Shown: positions 27,801 through 36,129, counted from the stretch's first letter. The stretch is 64,000 nt of DNA from JBCCOW01 sp038749105 (GCA_038749105.1 JBCDIM010000002.1:1-64000); one strand, 5' to 3'. Numbers and translations: made by a program. The notes: generated from the letters alone by a model not told the origin.

Positions 27801-28094
27801 CACACCGTCTTCCCGCCACGCCACCGCCCGTGCCGCCAGCAGCACCGCATCGTCTTCTAAGACCGGCCCCGCGAACGGCGAGTCCAGAGGCGGGACCGGG
27901 AAAGGCGCATCGGCCCAGGAAGAGCTCGGCGTCCCCAATACGAACAAAACCGCCCAAACCGTCACGCACCACCAAGCCGCTCTCAAAACGCCAAGCCTCC
28001 GATCGATCCCACCGTTGCGTCCGTGCTCGTCATCGCCCTGATGCACCACCGGAGTGTACCGGTGCTCGCCGATCGCCGCGGTATCGAGACGCAT
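24882..28094 (-). CDS. lptD: LPS-assembly outer-membrane protein LptD-like
   Basis: About 1070 residues from ATG 28094. A signal segment (AAWWCVTVWAVLFVLG...SSWA) is followed by an OstA/LptA-like periplasmic part. It contains VRSPRVFYDLKNNRAILLEA and a run of 11 consecutive glycines (DADG11VDG) as linker. Then comes the LptD barrel with GLPFFYWPVLSG and alternating beta-strand pattern to the end. LptD inserts lipopolysaccharide into the outer leaflet. The ATG overlaps the stop of the upstream lipoprotein gene by one base, suggesting translational coupling. Presence of LptD implies an LPS-type outer membrane. The N-terminal region is longer than in proteobacterial LptD. Confidence 0.9.
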   Translation of the reverse strand: MRLDTAAIGEHRYTPVVHQGDDEHGRNGGIDRRLGVLRAAWWCVTVWAVLFVLGTPSSSWADAPFPVPPLDSPFAGPVLEDDAVLLAARAVAWREDGVRYVRLNDAVQLRVGHFIIDGDSALVRIDRQDPAVRDIKHLAVVIDRATTRDGRGSGRAGATRAEAERLLVTVRTSGGVRLKTDLLQPIDAAPPDRFVQEATARIDRYFEALGRPTLSAPRAALQAPASLARRAERRAEVAEARAGETLLPELDLPREQRDRLADQTAERQVDAETVPEAIIPTRGTVYYDTAGFAFRFAPDADGGGGGGGGGGGVDGPREDALILLGPARLAYQDYQTNRTVTLKAQRMVVYFDRDGESQPLSPQQVGSEQITGIYLEDNAVVSSGDYTVRSPRVFYDLKNNRAILLEAVLYTWDPELRVPLYARAEVLRQTAADRFEGERALLTTSEFAEPHLAIGASRFTASSKRLSSGRDGLGFSAEGVTLQSQGLPFFYWPVLSGAGRDVPLRRVRVGSASNSGVEVETRWDTFALLGREAPEGVSLESLIDYRGEHGLGVGLDLRYTRPEYGGRALAYLLPQDDGDDEPGGRSAIDQDGDTRGFFQIQHRQRLPGGFDLSLEGAYVSDETFLEEFYERLAYEAKPFETSAYLRKQEDDWAFTAYVGGNTNDFLPQLAPLSSPGYTVDRLPELNYLVTGRSLLDDRVTYFADYSVSRVRARFGDDTPADRGFTEAQAQELFGIGANTAFRDRFPGFPTDYRTRIDTRQELSAPTRLGPLDVTVFAVGRATGYDDDFAEFNGGNNDQYRLYGQTGLRVGTELHRTYDLAHPLLDLDGLRHVITPQVTAVYGDATLASESLPTFDADIEDLAEGGIFRIGLTNTLQTRRGGLGRTRTVDWIRLQTDAVFRTDNGNEVDGVVLPRYFDYRPELTVGGDHFYSQLLWMVSDTLGVSGDLTHSFESDDLVQWRVAAELERSPRLTLYVGYGEIEPLDSELLSYGLSYKLTSKYRIGVSQTLELNADESRTIELALERRFSRYRFQVTASFDDIDDEQTVGIVFIPEGLTNRLGSSVFDGLGTN

Positions 28095-28657
28095 CAACCG
28101 CCGTCCTGGGCCAGGCTGGCCTCCGAGGGCAGGAGCTGATAGCCCGGCAGCGCCCGCTCCTCTTGATACCCCGAGTGGTGCAGGTCAAGAAACACCAGCT
28201 GCTCAGCCCCCGTCGCCGGGTCGCGCAGCCGATACCCATCCAGCGGCTGACCACCCGGCGTCAGAAACGTCCCTTCACGGCGGAACACCAACCGCTGGCC
28301 CGCCGCGTTCCGCAAACGCTGCAGGTACGCCAGCTGGCCCGCCGCGCCGTCCGCCTTCACCGGGTTTTCAAAGCTGCCCAACGCGGGCCGCTCGACCGCT
28401 AAACCACCCGCCTCCGCTCCGGCGTCTTCAACCGATCCCGCGTCGTCCCGCGTCAACGCCCCGCCCGGCTCCACCCCCTCAATCGCCGTCTGCGGCGGCC
28501 CCCCGATCGACGGCGGCCCGAACCGCTGCTTCTCCCGGCGAACCTCCTGACAGCCCATCGCGGTCAAGCTCAGACCCAGAGCCACGCACACCCCCAGCAC
28601 CCCGCCCGTTCCACCCTTCCCGCGGTGTCGCTCAGTGCGAATGGTCATGCGGTCCAT
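28094..28657 (-). CDS. Small lipoprotein coupled to lptD
   Basis: About 187 residues from ATG 28657 (28648 is also possible). The signal peptide ends in a lipobox LTAMGC, giving an N-terminal lipid-modified cysteine. A Gly/Ala/Pro-rich linker then leads to a compact C-terminal region (NAAGQRLVFRREGTF; GYRLRDPATGAEQLVFLDL). Its TGA overlaps the lptD ATG, and its own start overlaps the end of the ZIP transporter gene. No family is recognised. Because LptE is a small lipoprotein partner of LptD, an LptE-like role is an attractive but unproven reading. Confidence 0.75.
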   Translation of the reverse strand: MDRMTIRTERHRGKGGTGGVLGVCVALGLSLTAMGCQEVRREKQRFGPPSIGGPPQTAIEGVEPGGALTRDDAGSVEDAGAEAGGLAVERPALGSFENPVKADGAAGQLAYLQRLRNAAGQRLVFRREGTFLTPGGQPLDGYRLRDPATGAEQLVFLDLHHSGYQEERALPGYQLLPSEASLAQDGG

Positions 28658-29675
28658 GGTCGTGTCCCTCGGGGTCATACGCAGCCCCCGTCGAAGGCAT
28701 CATATCGCTCGACGGGCCTCCCGCCGGCCCCGCATCCCCAGGTTGCACATGCGCCCCGCTACCGTGCCCGTGGCCGTGACCATGCCCCGCATGCTCAAAA
28801 AAACCCACACACGCCGCCGCCCCGATCCCCAACATCAGCATCAACGTCAGCAGCAGCCGGTCGTGCCCGTGCGCGTGCAGCTCCGGGATCAGGTCCGACA
28901 ACGACACATGCAGAAACACCCCCGTCGCAAACGCCAGCGTCGCCGCTACCACCACGCCCGAGTTCGCCGCGCCCTGCAGCCCCAGCGCAAAGCCCACCAC
29001 ACCCAGCGGCACCACGAGCGCGAACAGCACGTTTGCCAGCAGTGCCCGCCGCCGACCCCCGGGATGCCCCCCCGGACGCCCCGCGACGCGTTCGTCCGCC
29101 CGGATCAAAGTCAGCAGCGTCATCGCGTCCAACGGCTTGTGCAGGACGATTACCAAGAACACCCCGAGCCCCGGTAGCGCCGCCGACACCCCGGCCTCAT
29201 CGCCCGACTCCGCCCGCACCGCCGCCGCCAACGCCAGCCCGCCCATCAGGCTGTGCAGCACCAGACCCAATCCCGCGCCCACCCACGTCAGCCCCCGCCG
29301 CCGGGCCACGTCCGTCCCGTGGTCGGTCTCAGGATGCTCCTCGTCACACACATGCCCGCCCGGCCCGCTGTCCGCCTCCACCACCTCGTGGTGATGGAAC
29401 CGCAAAAACCGCTCCAAGATCAGCATCACCACCAGCCCCGCCATCACCCACCACACCGCCACCCCCGGCTCCAGACCCTCCATCGCGTGCGGCAGCAGGT
29501 GCAGCAACGCGATCCCCAGCACAAACCCCGCCACCAGACTCAGCAACACCTGCATCCGCCGATGCGTCATTTTTACCCACCCCGGCACCATCCCGCCCAC
29601 CAGCGACGCCACCACAATCAGCCCGCAATACACACACAACACCACCGCCTCATCCATCGCCCTGGCCTCGCTCAT
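28632..29675 (-). CDS. ZIP-family metal transporter
   Basis: 347 residues from ATG 29675 (29657 or 29696 are possible; the upstream extension to 29936 runs through the divergent gene). There are about eight membrane segments. The His-rich loop FHHHEVVEA plus HVCDEEHPETDHG lies after TM3. Metal-site helices carry GLVLHSLMGGLA and LVIVLHKPLDAMTLLTL, and HVSLSDLIPELHAHGHD is typical of ZIPs. The tail is also His-rich (HAGHGHGHGHG and GHDHGPHDHSH). It probably moves Zn or a related divalent metal inward. It overlaps the downstream lipoprotein gene. Confidence 0.92.
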   Translation of the reverse strand: MSEARAMDEAVVLCVYCGLIVVASLVGGMVPGWVKMTHRRMQVLLSLVAGFVLGIALLHLLPHAMEGLEPGVAVWWVMAGLVVMLILERFLRFHHHEVVEADSGPGGHVCDEEHPETDHGTDVARRRGLTWVGAGLGLVLHSLMGGLALAAAVRAESGDEAGVSAALPGLGVFLVIVLHKPLDAMTLLTLIRADERVAGRPGGHPGGRRRALLANVLFALVVPLGVVGFALGLQGAANSGVVVAATLAFATGVFLHVSLSDLIPELHAHGHDRLLLTLMLMLGIGAAACVGFFEHAGHGHGHGHGSGAHVQPGDAGPAGGPSSDMMPSTGAAYDPEGHDHGPHDHSH

Positions 29676-29738
29676 CCCGTCGCATCGCGGGATCATAAAC
29701 CACCTGTGATCCGCATCCCCTCCGGGTACACTCAACCC

Positions 29739-30722
29739 ATGAACACCTCCTACAAGATCGGGCTGGTCGTGGCAGTGATCCTGCTCACGCTCGTCATGGG
29801 TTACCAGGTCACACGCCCCAGCGGCGACGACCCGATCGAGACGGCCGACACCCCTAACACCCTTGCCCAGACCGACCCGTCGGCACCGACATCCGGCAGC
29901 CCGAACCGCGCCGACACCCCCGACGTCGACCTCCACTCCTCCGACGCCCTACCCCCACCACCTGCCGATGAACCGGCCCCCGGCGCTCCGGCCAACACAG
30001 ACCGGCCGCTGCTCGGCCCTGCAGACTTCCTCTCCCGACGCGTCTCCAGCCCCCCCAGTGATCTGCCCACTCAAGCGCAGCCGGCCACGCCTAACCCCAC
30101 GGCAACCAACACGATCGAGCCACCACCCTCACGCACCACCGAACCCGCCACACCGCCCAGCACACCCACCCGGACCACGACACCCTCCATCACCCTGGGC
30201 GACCCCACCGACACACCGACCGCGCCAACCGCTACGACCGCGTCCAGCCCGCATCCCAACCCGACCACCCCCGTGACCACTTCACGCAGCACACCGGCCA
30301 CTACACCGCCGGCCACCGCCACACAGTCCTACACCGTCCAACCGCGCGACAACTTCTGGGTCATCGCCGATCGCCTCTACGGAGACTCCAAGTATTGGTC
30401 CGTCATCGCCAAGGCAAACCCCGCGATCGACCCGACGAAGATCCAGCCGGGCGACGAGCTGCGACTCCCCACCCGTCAACAGCTCGCCGACTTCGACGCC
30501 AGCGCCGAGCCCCCGCCTGTGCCCACCGCGCCGACCGGTGGCCGGACCTACACCGTCCGCGCCGGCGACAGCCTTACCCTCATCAGCCAACGCGTCTACG
30601 GCTCCGCCCGCTACTTCCGACGCATCCACGCCGCCAACCGCCAGCTCATCGGCGAGAGCCCTGACAACATCCGCGAAGGCATGGTCCTGAAGCTCCCGAT
30701 CATCGACACCTCCGGCTCCTGA
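29739..30722 (+). CDS. Membrane-anchored protein with two LysM domains
   Basis: 327 residues from ATG 29739. One N-terminal helix (about 6-24) is followed by roughly 170 residues of Pro/Thr-rich disordered linker. Two LysM modules end the protein, YTVQPRDNFWVIADRLYGDS... and YTVRAGDSLTLISQRVYGSA..., each ending in the L-x-LP strand (LRLP, LKLP). LysM binds peptidoglycan-type glycans, so this is an envelope protein tethered to the inner membrane and reaching the wall. It is divergent from the ZIP transporter with a gap of about 60 bp. Confidence 0.93.
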   Translation: MNTSYKIGLVVAVILLTLVMGYQVTRPSGDDPIETADTPNTLAQTDPSAPTSGSPNRADTPDVDLHSSDALPPPPADEPAPGAPANTDRPLLGPADFLSRRVSSPPSDLPTQAQPATPNPTATNTIEPPPSRTTEPATPPSTPTRTTTPSITLGDPTDTPTAPTATTASSPHPNPTTPVTTSRSTPATTPPATATQSYTVQPRDNFWVIADRLYGDSKYWSVIAKANPAIDPTKIQPGDELRLPTRQQLADFDASAEPPPVPTAPTGGRTYTVRAGDSLTLISQRVYGSARYFRRIHAANRQLIGESPDNIREGMVLKLPIIDTSGS

Positions 30723-30730
30723 GCCGCTAT

Positions 30731-30747
30731 CACCCGCCGGGTGTTTT
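30731..30747 (+). terminator. Short hairpin terminator after the LysM gene
   Basis: CACCC-GCC-GGGTG followed by TTTT, 8 bp after the stop. It is short but correctly placed. Confidence 0.6.
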
Positions 30748-30804
30748 GGCAAGAGAAATCCCTCCGGGGTATCGGCGGTTGATAACTTCTCTGGCTGATT
30801 CATT

Positions 30805-30833
30805 GGACCTAGACCAACCGCCCGATAGACTGA
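30805..30833 (+). promoter_or_regulatory. Candidate promoter of the 30840-31061 RNA
   Basis: TTGGAC (30805-30810), a 17-bp spacer, then TAGACT (30828-30833). Both boxes are imperfect matches to the vegetative consensus, but the spacing is ideal and a strong terminator closes the unit. Confidence 0.35.
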
Positions 30834-30839
30834 ATATAG

Positions 30840-31061
30840 AACGAACTTGCTCGCTTTCGCGGGACCGGATCACGGGCCAAATGCTCCTGAACCTGTCGAA
30901 TCCCAAGGGAGCCGAGTTGGGCACGACGGTCAAGCCTCCCCCGAGTGGAAGGCCCGGTTGACCCCGCGACGCACCCACCTTGAATTGGGGTTCGGGACAT
31001 CGCCCGCCCGCCCGTGATTGTGAGCTTCGAAGGCGGCCCTTCACTCGGGCCGTCTTTTTTT
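30840..31061 (+). ncRNA. Candidate structured non-coding RNA or cysE leader
   Basis: About 220 nt with no credible ORF on either strand. It is bounded upstream by a promoter-like pair and downstream by a strong terminator. A closing helix can be drawn between CTCGC-TTT-CGCGGG (about 30852-30866) and CCCGTG-ATT-GTGAG (about 31010-31024). Inside it are further complementary blocks, GGGCC with GGCCC and a GCTCC/GGAGC hairpin. It is not recognisable as SRP RNA, tmRNA, RNase P RNA or a SAM riboswitch. It could be a 6S-like RNA, or a transcription-attenuating leader of cysE, whose ATG is 80 bp beyond the terminator. Confidence 0.45.
31032..31061 (+). terminator. Strong intrinsic terminator upstream of cysE
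   Basis: Eight-base-pair stem GGCGGCCC/GGGCCGTC (one G-T pair), loop TTCACTC region, then seven T residues. Confidence 0.88.
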
Positions 31062-31141
31062 ACCCCTCACCGACCCACGCAAAACCCCACGCTCACCAAC
31101 CCGATCGCTTGCCTCGCGGACACGCGCCATACACTCTCGTG

Positions 31142-32116
31142 ATGGCTGACACCTCGCTCCAATCCCCCGCGACCGCCCCCGACTTCTCGGCCCTCATCAC
31201 GCGGCTCACCGAGCAGTCCACCGCCCACCCGGACCTCCACCACGTCGGCGCCACGTTCCTGCCGAGCCGAGACCGCGTCATCGCCTTCATCGAGGCCATG
31301 CGCCGCCTCGTGTTCCCAGGCTTTTTTGACAAGCAACGCCTCACACCCGACACACTCGCCGACCACACCCGCGCCCTGCTCACCGAGGCCGACACCCTCC
31401 TCTACGAACAGACCCGCGAGGCGATGCGTTACCACCTCAACCTCGACGGCTCGGGCCGGGGTGACGAATGCGACGCCTGCGACCAACAAGCCCGTGATCT
31501 CACCAACTGCTTCTTCGACCAGCTCCCCGAACTCCGCCGCATCCTCCTCACCGACGTGCACGCCGCGTTCGACGGCGACCCCGCCGCGCAGTCCTACGAC
31601 GAGATCATCTTCTGCTACCCCGGGCTCGACGCCATCTTCACCCACCGCATGGCCCACTGCCTGTTCAACCACGGCGTCCCGCTGCTGCCACGCATGATGT
31701 CCGAGCTCGCCCACAACGACACCGGCATCGAGATCCACCCTGGCGCGACCCTCGGCGAATCCTTCTTCATCGACCACGGCACCGGCGTCGTCATCGGCGA
31801 GACCGTCACCATCGGCGACCGCGTCAAGGTCTACCAGTCCGTCACCCTCGGCGCTCTCTCCACCAAGGGCGGCCAGGACTGGCGCGGCACCAAACGACAC
31901 CCCACCATCGAAGACGACGTCACCATCTACGGCGGGGCGGTCATCCTCGGCGGCGAGACCGTCATCGGCAAGGGTGCCACCATCGGCGGCAACATCTTCG
32001 TCACCCGCTCCATCCCCCCCGGCCACACCGTCACCGCCGAGATGCCTAACCTCATCCTCCGGCCCCCCAAGGCGCCGGACGGCCAGCTCCCCACCGACTT
32101 CGACCCCGGCATCTAG
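31142..32116 (+). CDS. cysE: Serine O-acetyltransferase
   Basis: 324 residues from ATG 31142. It acetylates serine with acetyl-CoA, the first step of cysteine synthesis. The N-terminal helical domain is long (EpsC/plant-like group). The C-terminal left-handed beta-helix carries GIEIHPGATLGESFFIDHGTG, VVIGETVTIGD, VTLGALSTKGG and KRHPTIEDDVTIY hexapeptide turns, with catalytic His in the IDHGTG segment. The gene lies behind a terminator-ended RNA element, which may control it. Confidence 0.95.
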   Translation: MADTSLQSPATAPDFSALITRLTEQSTAHPDLHHVGATFLPSRDRVIAFIEAMRRLVFPGFFDKQRLTPDTLADHTRALLTEADTLLYEQTREAMRYHLNLDGSGRGDECDACDQQARDLTNCFFDQLPELRRILLTDVHAAFDGDPAAQSYDEIIFCYPGLDAIFTHRMAHCLFNHGVPLLPRMMSELAHNDTGIEIHPGATLGESFFIDHGTGVVIGETVTIGDRVKVYQSVTLGALSTKGGQDWRGTKRHPTIEDDVTIYGGAVILGGETVIGKGATIGGNIFVTRSIPPGHTVTAEMPNLILRPPKAPDGQLPTDFDPGI

Positions 32117-32175
32117 CAGTATCCGCACCGGCCCCCAAACCCCTGCGGGTAAGCCTGCCCGCAGCCCGCGTTGCG

Positions 32176-32796
32176 ATGACCATCAACGACGCCATCGATT
32201 CCGCTAACACCCTCTTGCCGGGAACACCTACCCGTCAAGGAGACCAAGACCCGCGTTGGCAGGCCATCATCGCCGTCGGGGCGTTCATCGGTTCCGACCC
32301 TAAGGCCGTCTGGGAATTCACCGCCAAGTGGGGCTGCCACCCACAGCGCGACCTGCGCATCGCTATCGCCACCTGCCTGCTCGAACACCTGTTCGAATAC
32401 CACTTCGAACCCACACACGAACTGGCCTGCGGCCTGCTAGCGAGGGACCACCGGTTCGCCTTCACGATCGGCTACTGCTGGGCCATGGGCCAGTCGGAAG
32501 AGGCCGGGAATCGTCAGCGGTTCGATGCGCTCCAGGCCTGGGCGGCGCGTGTGCTCAGCCGTCGAACACATCCCGTGCGTCCTTTATCGCTGCGGCCGCG
32601 GCGCCCTACAATCGGGCATGGCCGATACCGTCACGGTCGACTTCAGCAAGCCCGTCCCGCTGTTCCCCCTGCAGCAGGTCGTTGTGCTGCCGCACGCCGC
32701 GGCCCCGCTGCACATCTTCGAAGACCGCTACCGGGCCATGCTCTCCCGCGTCCTCGACTCGGCGGGGCTGATCGCGATGGCGACCTTCTCCGGTGA
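32176..32796 (+). CDS. Hypothetical protein with 3' end overlapping the LON-domain gene
   Basis: The first 130 residues have good GC-rich third positions and protein-like sequence (RDLRIAIATCLLEHLFEYHF; FTIGYCWAMGQSEEAG). No named family is recognised. Beyond about base 32570 the frame becomes Arg/Pro-rich and overlaps the LON-domain gene by 179 bp, so it is probably only an out-of-frame shadow. Either the native stop was lost by mutation or the gene really overlaps. The true product is probably about 130-140 residues. Confidence 0.5.
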   Translation: MTINDAIDSANTLLPGTPTRQGDQDPRWQAIIAVGAFIGSDPKAVWEFTAKWGCHPQRDLRIAIATCLLEHLFEYHFEPTHELACGLLARDHRFAFTIGYCWAMGQSEEAGNRQRFDALQAWAARVLSRRTHPVRPLSLRPRRPTIGHGRYRHGRLQQARPAVPPAAGRCAAARRGPAAHLRRPLPGHALPRPRLGGADRDGDLLR

Positions 32797-33313
32797 ATCC
32801 TGGAAAGAGGACTACGCCGGCAACCCCGACCTCCGCCCCCACGTCTGCCTCGGCTACGTCGCCCGGCACGAACGCCTCGACGACGGCCGCTACAACCTCA
32901 TCCTCCAGGGCCTGGCCCGCGCCCGCATCCGTGAAGAGCTCGAGCCCCACGACGACGGCTACCGCCTCGCCCTCCTCGAGCCCACCGAGCCCCGCACCGA
33001 CGAGCCCGTCGACGACCAGCCGCTCCGGCAGCAGCTGGAAGACCTGCTCGCCGACGAACAGCTCCGCTCGCTCGCGGCCGTGAACTCAGTCGATGACTGG
33101 CTGACCGACGAGATCCCCACCACCGCGGCCGTCGATCTGACCGCGGCCGTGTTCTGCCGGGACAACGAGCAGCGCTATTCCCTGCTCGCCGAGCCCGACC
33201 CGATCAAGCGGACCCGCTTCATCATCCAGCTGCTCCGCCAGACCCGCGACACCCTCGTCCGGGCCGAGAACCAGGGCCTGCCCACCGACGACGACGGCCA
33301 CCCGCTGAACTGA
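32618..33313 (+). CDS. LON substrate-binding-domain protein
   Basis: 231 residues from ATG 32618. VPLFPLQQVVVLPHAAAPLHIFEDRYRAM is split over the first beta-strands, and CLGYVARHERLDDGRYNLILQG follows, as in the N-terminal (LAN) domain of Lon protease. No ATPase or protease domain follows. Such standalone proteins are widespread, and their role is thought to involve protein binding, but it is not settled. It is followed after 81 bp by the helicase gene. Confidence 0.92.
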   Translation: MADTVTVDFSKPVPLFPLQQVVVLPHAAAPLHIFEDRYRAMLSRVLDSAGLIAMATFSGESWKEDYAGNPDLRPHVCLGYVARHERLDDGRYNLILQGLARARIREELEPHDDGYRLALLEPTEPRTDEPVDDQPLRQQLEDLLADEQLRSLAAVNSVDDWLTDEIPTTAAVDLTAAVFCRDNEQRYSLLAEPDPIKRTRFIIQLLRQTRDTLVRAENQGLPTDDDGHPLN

Positions 33314-33394
33314 GGCACATCTGACCGAGGCCAATAGCCGGGCCGCGAGGCGGGCCGGTCCGTCCGCCCCAACCCTCCTTCTATACTCCCCCGC

Positions 33395-35752
33395 ATGGCG
33401 GAACCAAACGCCCCCTCAACCCCACCACTCGAGATCGACGTCTCCGACGACCCGCTGCTCGCCGGGCTCACACCCCCACAGCTCGAAGCGGTGACTCACA
33501 TCGACGGCCCGGCCCAAGTCCTCGCCGGCCCCGGCTCGGGCAAGACCCGTGTCATCACCCGCCGCGTCGCCCACCTCATCCACCGCGTCGGCATCGCCCC
33601 CTGGAACATCCTGGCGATCACGTTCACCAACAAGGCCGCCGCCGAGATGCGCGACCGCGTCGGACAGCTCGTCACCGAACGCCAGTCCCGCGCCACCAAC
33701 GTCGCCACCTTCCACTCGCTCTGCGCGCGACTGCTCCGCCAGTTCGCCGACCACCTCGGCCTGCCCCCCGGCTACTCCATCTACGACACCGCCGACCAGA
33801 AGCGGGCCATGAAGCAGGTCCTCTCCGATCTCGAGATCAACCCCAAAAACTTCGCCCCCGCGTCCATGCTCTCGGCGATCTCCAACGCCAAGAACGAGCT
33901 CGTCGGGCCCACCGAGTTCGCCACCAACGCCGGGACGTTCTACGACCGTACCGTCGCCAAGGTCTACAAGCGCTACGCCGAGGTGCTCGAGAAGAACCAA
34001 GCCCTGGACTTCGACGACCTGCTCATGAAGACGGTGCAGCTGCTACGCAAGCACCCGGACGTCGCCGAGGAGTTGCGTGACAAGTACCAGTACGTCCTGA
34101 TCGACGAGTACCAGGACACGAACCACGCCCAGTTCATGCTCGCCTCCGTCCTCGGGGCCCACGGCAACGTCATGGCGGTCGGCGACCCCGACCAATCCAT
34201 CTACGGCTGGCGCGGTGCGAACATCCGCAACATCCTCGAGTTCGAGTCCCACTACCCCGACGCCAAAGTCATCCGCCTCGAGCAGAACTACCGCAGCACC
34301 AAGACGATCCTCCAGGCCGCCGACGGGCTGATCCAGCACAACACCGGGCGTAAGCATAAGACCCTCTGGACCGACAACGACAACGGCGAGCCCGTCCGCG
34401 TCGCCGAGTGCGGCAGCGAGCTCGACGAGGCCAAGCACGTCATCGACCGCTTTGTCGAGCTGAACCAGGCCGGGGTTCCGTGGGGCGGGATGGCGGTGTT
34501 CTACCGCATGAACTCGCTTTCGCGTGTGATCGAGGACGAGCTGCGGGATCGCGGCATCCCGTACCAGATCGCCCGCGGCACCGCGTTCTACGACCGCAAG
34601 GAGATCAAGGATGCGGTGGCCTACCTGCGGGTCGTCGCCAACCCCGCCGACGAGGTCAACCTGCTGCGGGTGATCAACACGCCGTCCCGCGGCATCAGCG
34701 CAACCACCGTTAAAGCATTGCAGGCCCGCAGCCTGACCGACGCGCAGCCGATCGACGTCGTGATAGAAAACCCGATGCGGCTCACGGAGATCAACACCCG
34801 CGCTCAAAACGCGGTGGCGAAGTTCAGCCGGACCGTCACCGACTGGCGCAGCACCGCCGGGCTCATCGCCGGCGACCTGGCCGCGTCCAACACGCTCATC
34901 GAACCCAGCCTGCGTGAGTTCGTCGAACGCCTCGTCCGCGAGTCGGGCCTCGAAGACCACTACCGCAAGGACAAGTCCGACCCCGACCAGGAACGCCTGG
35001 CGAACCTCGGCGAGCTGGTCAGCTCCGCCCAGCAGTTCGAGGAACGCCTCGTGATCGAACGCGTCGAGCAGCAGGGGGAAGACCCGCCCACCCTGGCCGA
35101 GAAGCTGCTGGCGTTCCTCGAGCAGATCAGCCTGGTCTCCGACATCGACGGCGTCGACGCCGACCAGGGCTCGGTGACGCTCATGACCTTGCACGCCGCC
35201 AAGGGCCTGGAGTTCCCCGCCGTCGCGGTGGTCGGGTTCGAGGACGGATTGCTCCCCCACGACCGGGCCAACAAGGACCCCAACGAACTGGAGGAGGAAC
35301 GCCGCCTCGCCTTCGTCGGGATCACCCGCGCGATGCAGCACCTCGAGTTGACCCACGCCCGCCGCCGCACCGTCTTCGGTCAGAGCAACCTGACGATCCC
35401 CAGCCGGTTCCTGAACGAGCTGCCCGAGCAGGCGATCGAACGCCTCGAATCCGACGGCGATGGTCTGGATGCCTTTCTGTCCGGCGGGGGTGGCCGTGCT
35501 CAGCGTGAACGGGCGGCCCAGCGGGAATCGCTCTACCCCAAGGGCACGGTCGTGCGTCACCCGCAGTTCGGGATCGGGCGCGTCATGGCGGTCAACGCGA
35601 TGGGGGCCCACACGCGGGCCACGATCCAGTTCAACACCGTGGGCAAGAAAACGCTGGTGCTGGAATACGCCCGGCTGGAACCGGTGATGGACCCAAACCT
35701 CGGCACCGCCCCACGGATCGAAGACGAGGTCGATGACGATCTCCCGTTCTAA
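33395..35752 (+). CDS. pcrA: UvrD/PcrA/Rep-type superfamily 1 DNA helicase
   Basis: 785 residues. The SF1A motifs appear in order: LTPPQLEAVTH (Q motif), Walker A LAGPGSGKTRV, ITFTNKAAAEMRDR (Ia), LIDEYQDTN (II), VGDPDQSIYGWRGA (III), RLEQNYRST (IV), VTLMTLHAAKGLEF (V) and FVGITRAMQ (VI). The C-terminal part contains KGTVVRHPQFGIGRV, the Tudor-like RNA-polymerase interaction fold of PcrA/UvrD. It is a 3'-5' helicase for nucleotide-excision repair and replication-transcription conflicts. Confidence 0.95.
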   Translation: MAEPNAPSTPPLEIDVSDDPLLAGLTPPQLEAVTHIDGPAQVLAGPGSGKTRVITRRVAHLIHRVGIAPWNILAITFTNKAAAEMRDRVGQLVTERQSRATNVATFHSLCARLLRQFADHLGLPPGYSIYDTADQKRAMKQVLSDLEINPKNFAPASMLSAISNAKNELVGPTEFATNAGTFYDRTVAKVYKRYAEVLEKNQALDFDDLLMKTVQLLRKHPDVAEELRDKYQYVLIDEYQDTNHAQFMLASVLGAHGNVMAVGDPDQSIYGWRGANIRNILEFESHYPDAKVIRLEQNYRSTKTILQAADGLIQHNTGRKHKTLWTDNDNGEPVRVAECGSELDEAKHVIDRFVELNQAGVPWGGMAVFYRMNSLSRVIEDELRDRGIPYQIARGTAFYDRKEIKDAVAYLRVVANPADEVNLLRVINTPSRGISATTVKALQARSLTDAQPIDVVIENPMRLTEINTRAQNAVAKFSRTVTDWRSTAGLIAGDLAASNTLIEPSLREFVERLVRESGLEDHYRKDKSDPDQERLANLGELVSSAQQFEERLVIERVEQQGEDPPTLAEKLLAFLEQISLVSDIDGVDADQGSVTLMTLHAAKGLEFPAVAVVGFEDGLLPHDRANKDPNELEEERRLAFVGITRAMQHLELTHARRRTVFGQSNLTIPSRFLNELPEQAIERLESDGDGLDAFLSGGGGRAQRERAAQRESLYPKGTVVRHPQFGIGRVMAVNAMGAHTRATIQFNTVGKKTLVLEYARLEPVMDPNLGTAPRIEDEVDDDLPF

Positions 35753-36129
35753 TCCGGATGAGGCGCCGACAGGTTTGACTGCAAACTAGCGCATGAGGTC
35801 GACGCGCGCGACGGAGCCGGAAGCCATGTCGCCAGCCGAGGACTTCATCCGCCCGCACAAAGCGGCGAAGACAGCAGATGGCACCCTGTTGGTGTCCAAG
35901 TACATCACAACGCGCCGCGTGGACAGGGTGACTCTCGCTGGCTGAAACGCGCAGAGCGATGGTTTTGGCCCTGCCGTGATGCTAGCCCGAAACTCCATAA
36001 GTGGTTTTTTTTCTAACGGCTTACCGCTGCGCCAGGGGCAGTTGAAGCGGCCTCAACCGGGCTTCGGTACCGCTTTAACGTGCTGGCAGAGGCCGTCGCG
36101 TCTTTTTCGCCAATCGCTTCAAAGGGGTC
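35753..36129. other. Intergenic region before the LacI-type regulator
   Basis: About 380 bp without a convincing gene. A 70-codon minus-strand frame (35786-35998) has no recognisable features. A TTTTTTTT run sits at about 36004. Nothing else is visible until the promoter at 36130. Confidence 0.5.

Noticed and set aside
25683..27860. 725-codon plus-strand frame
   Set aside because: Antisense to lptD, Arg/Pro/Gln-rich, no recognisable motif.
30746..30961. 71-codon plus-strand frame in the cysE upstream region
   Set aside because: Overlaps a better supported structured RNA and has no protein-like pattern.
34043..35611. 522-codon minus-strand frame
   Set aside because: Antisense to the helicase gene, whose SF1 motifs are unambiguous.
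35786..35998. 70-codon minus-strand frame before the LacI gene
   Set aside because: No homology-like features, no signal or repeat pattern; considered non-coding.
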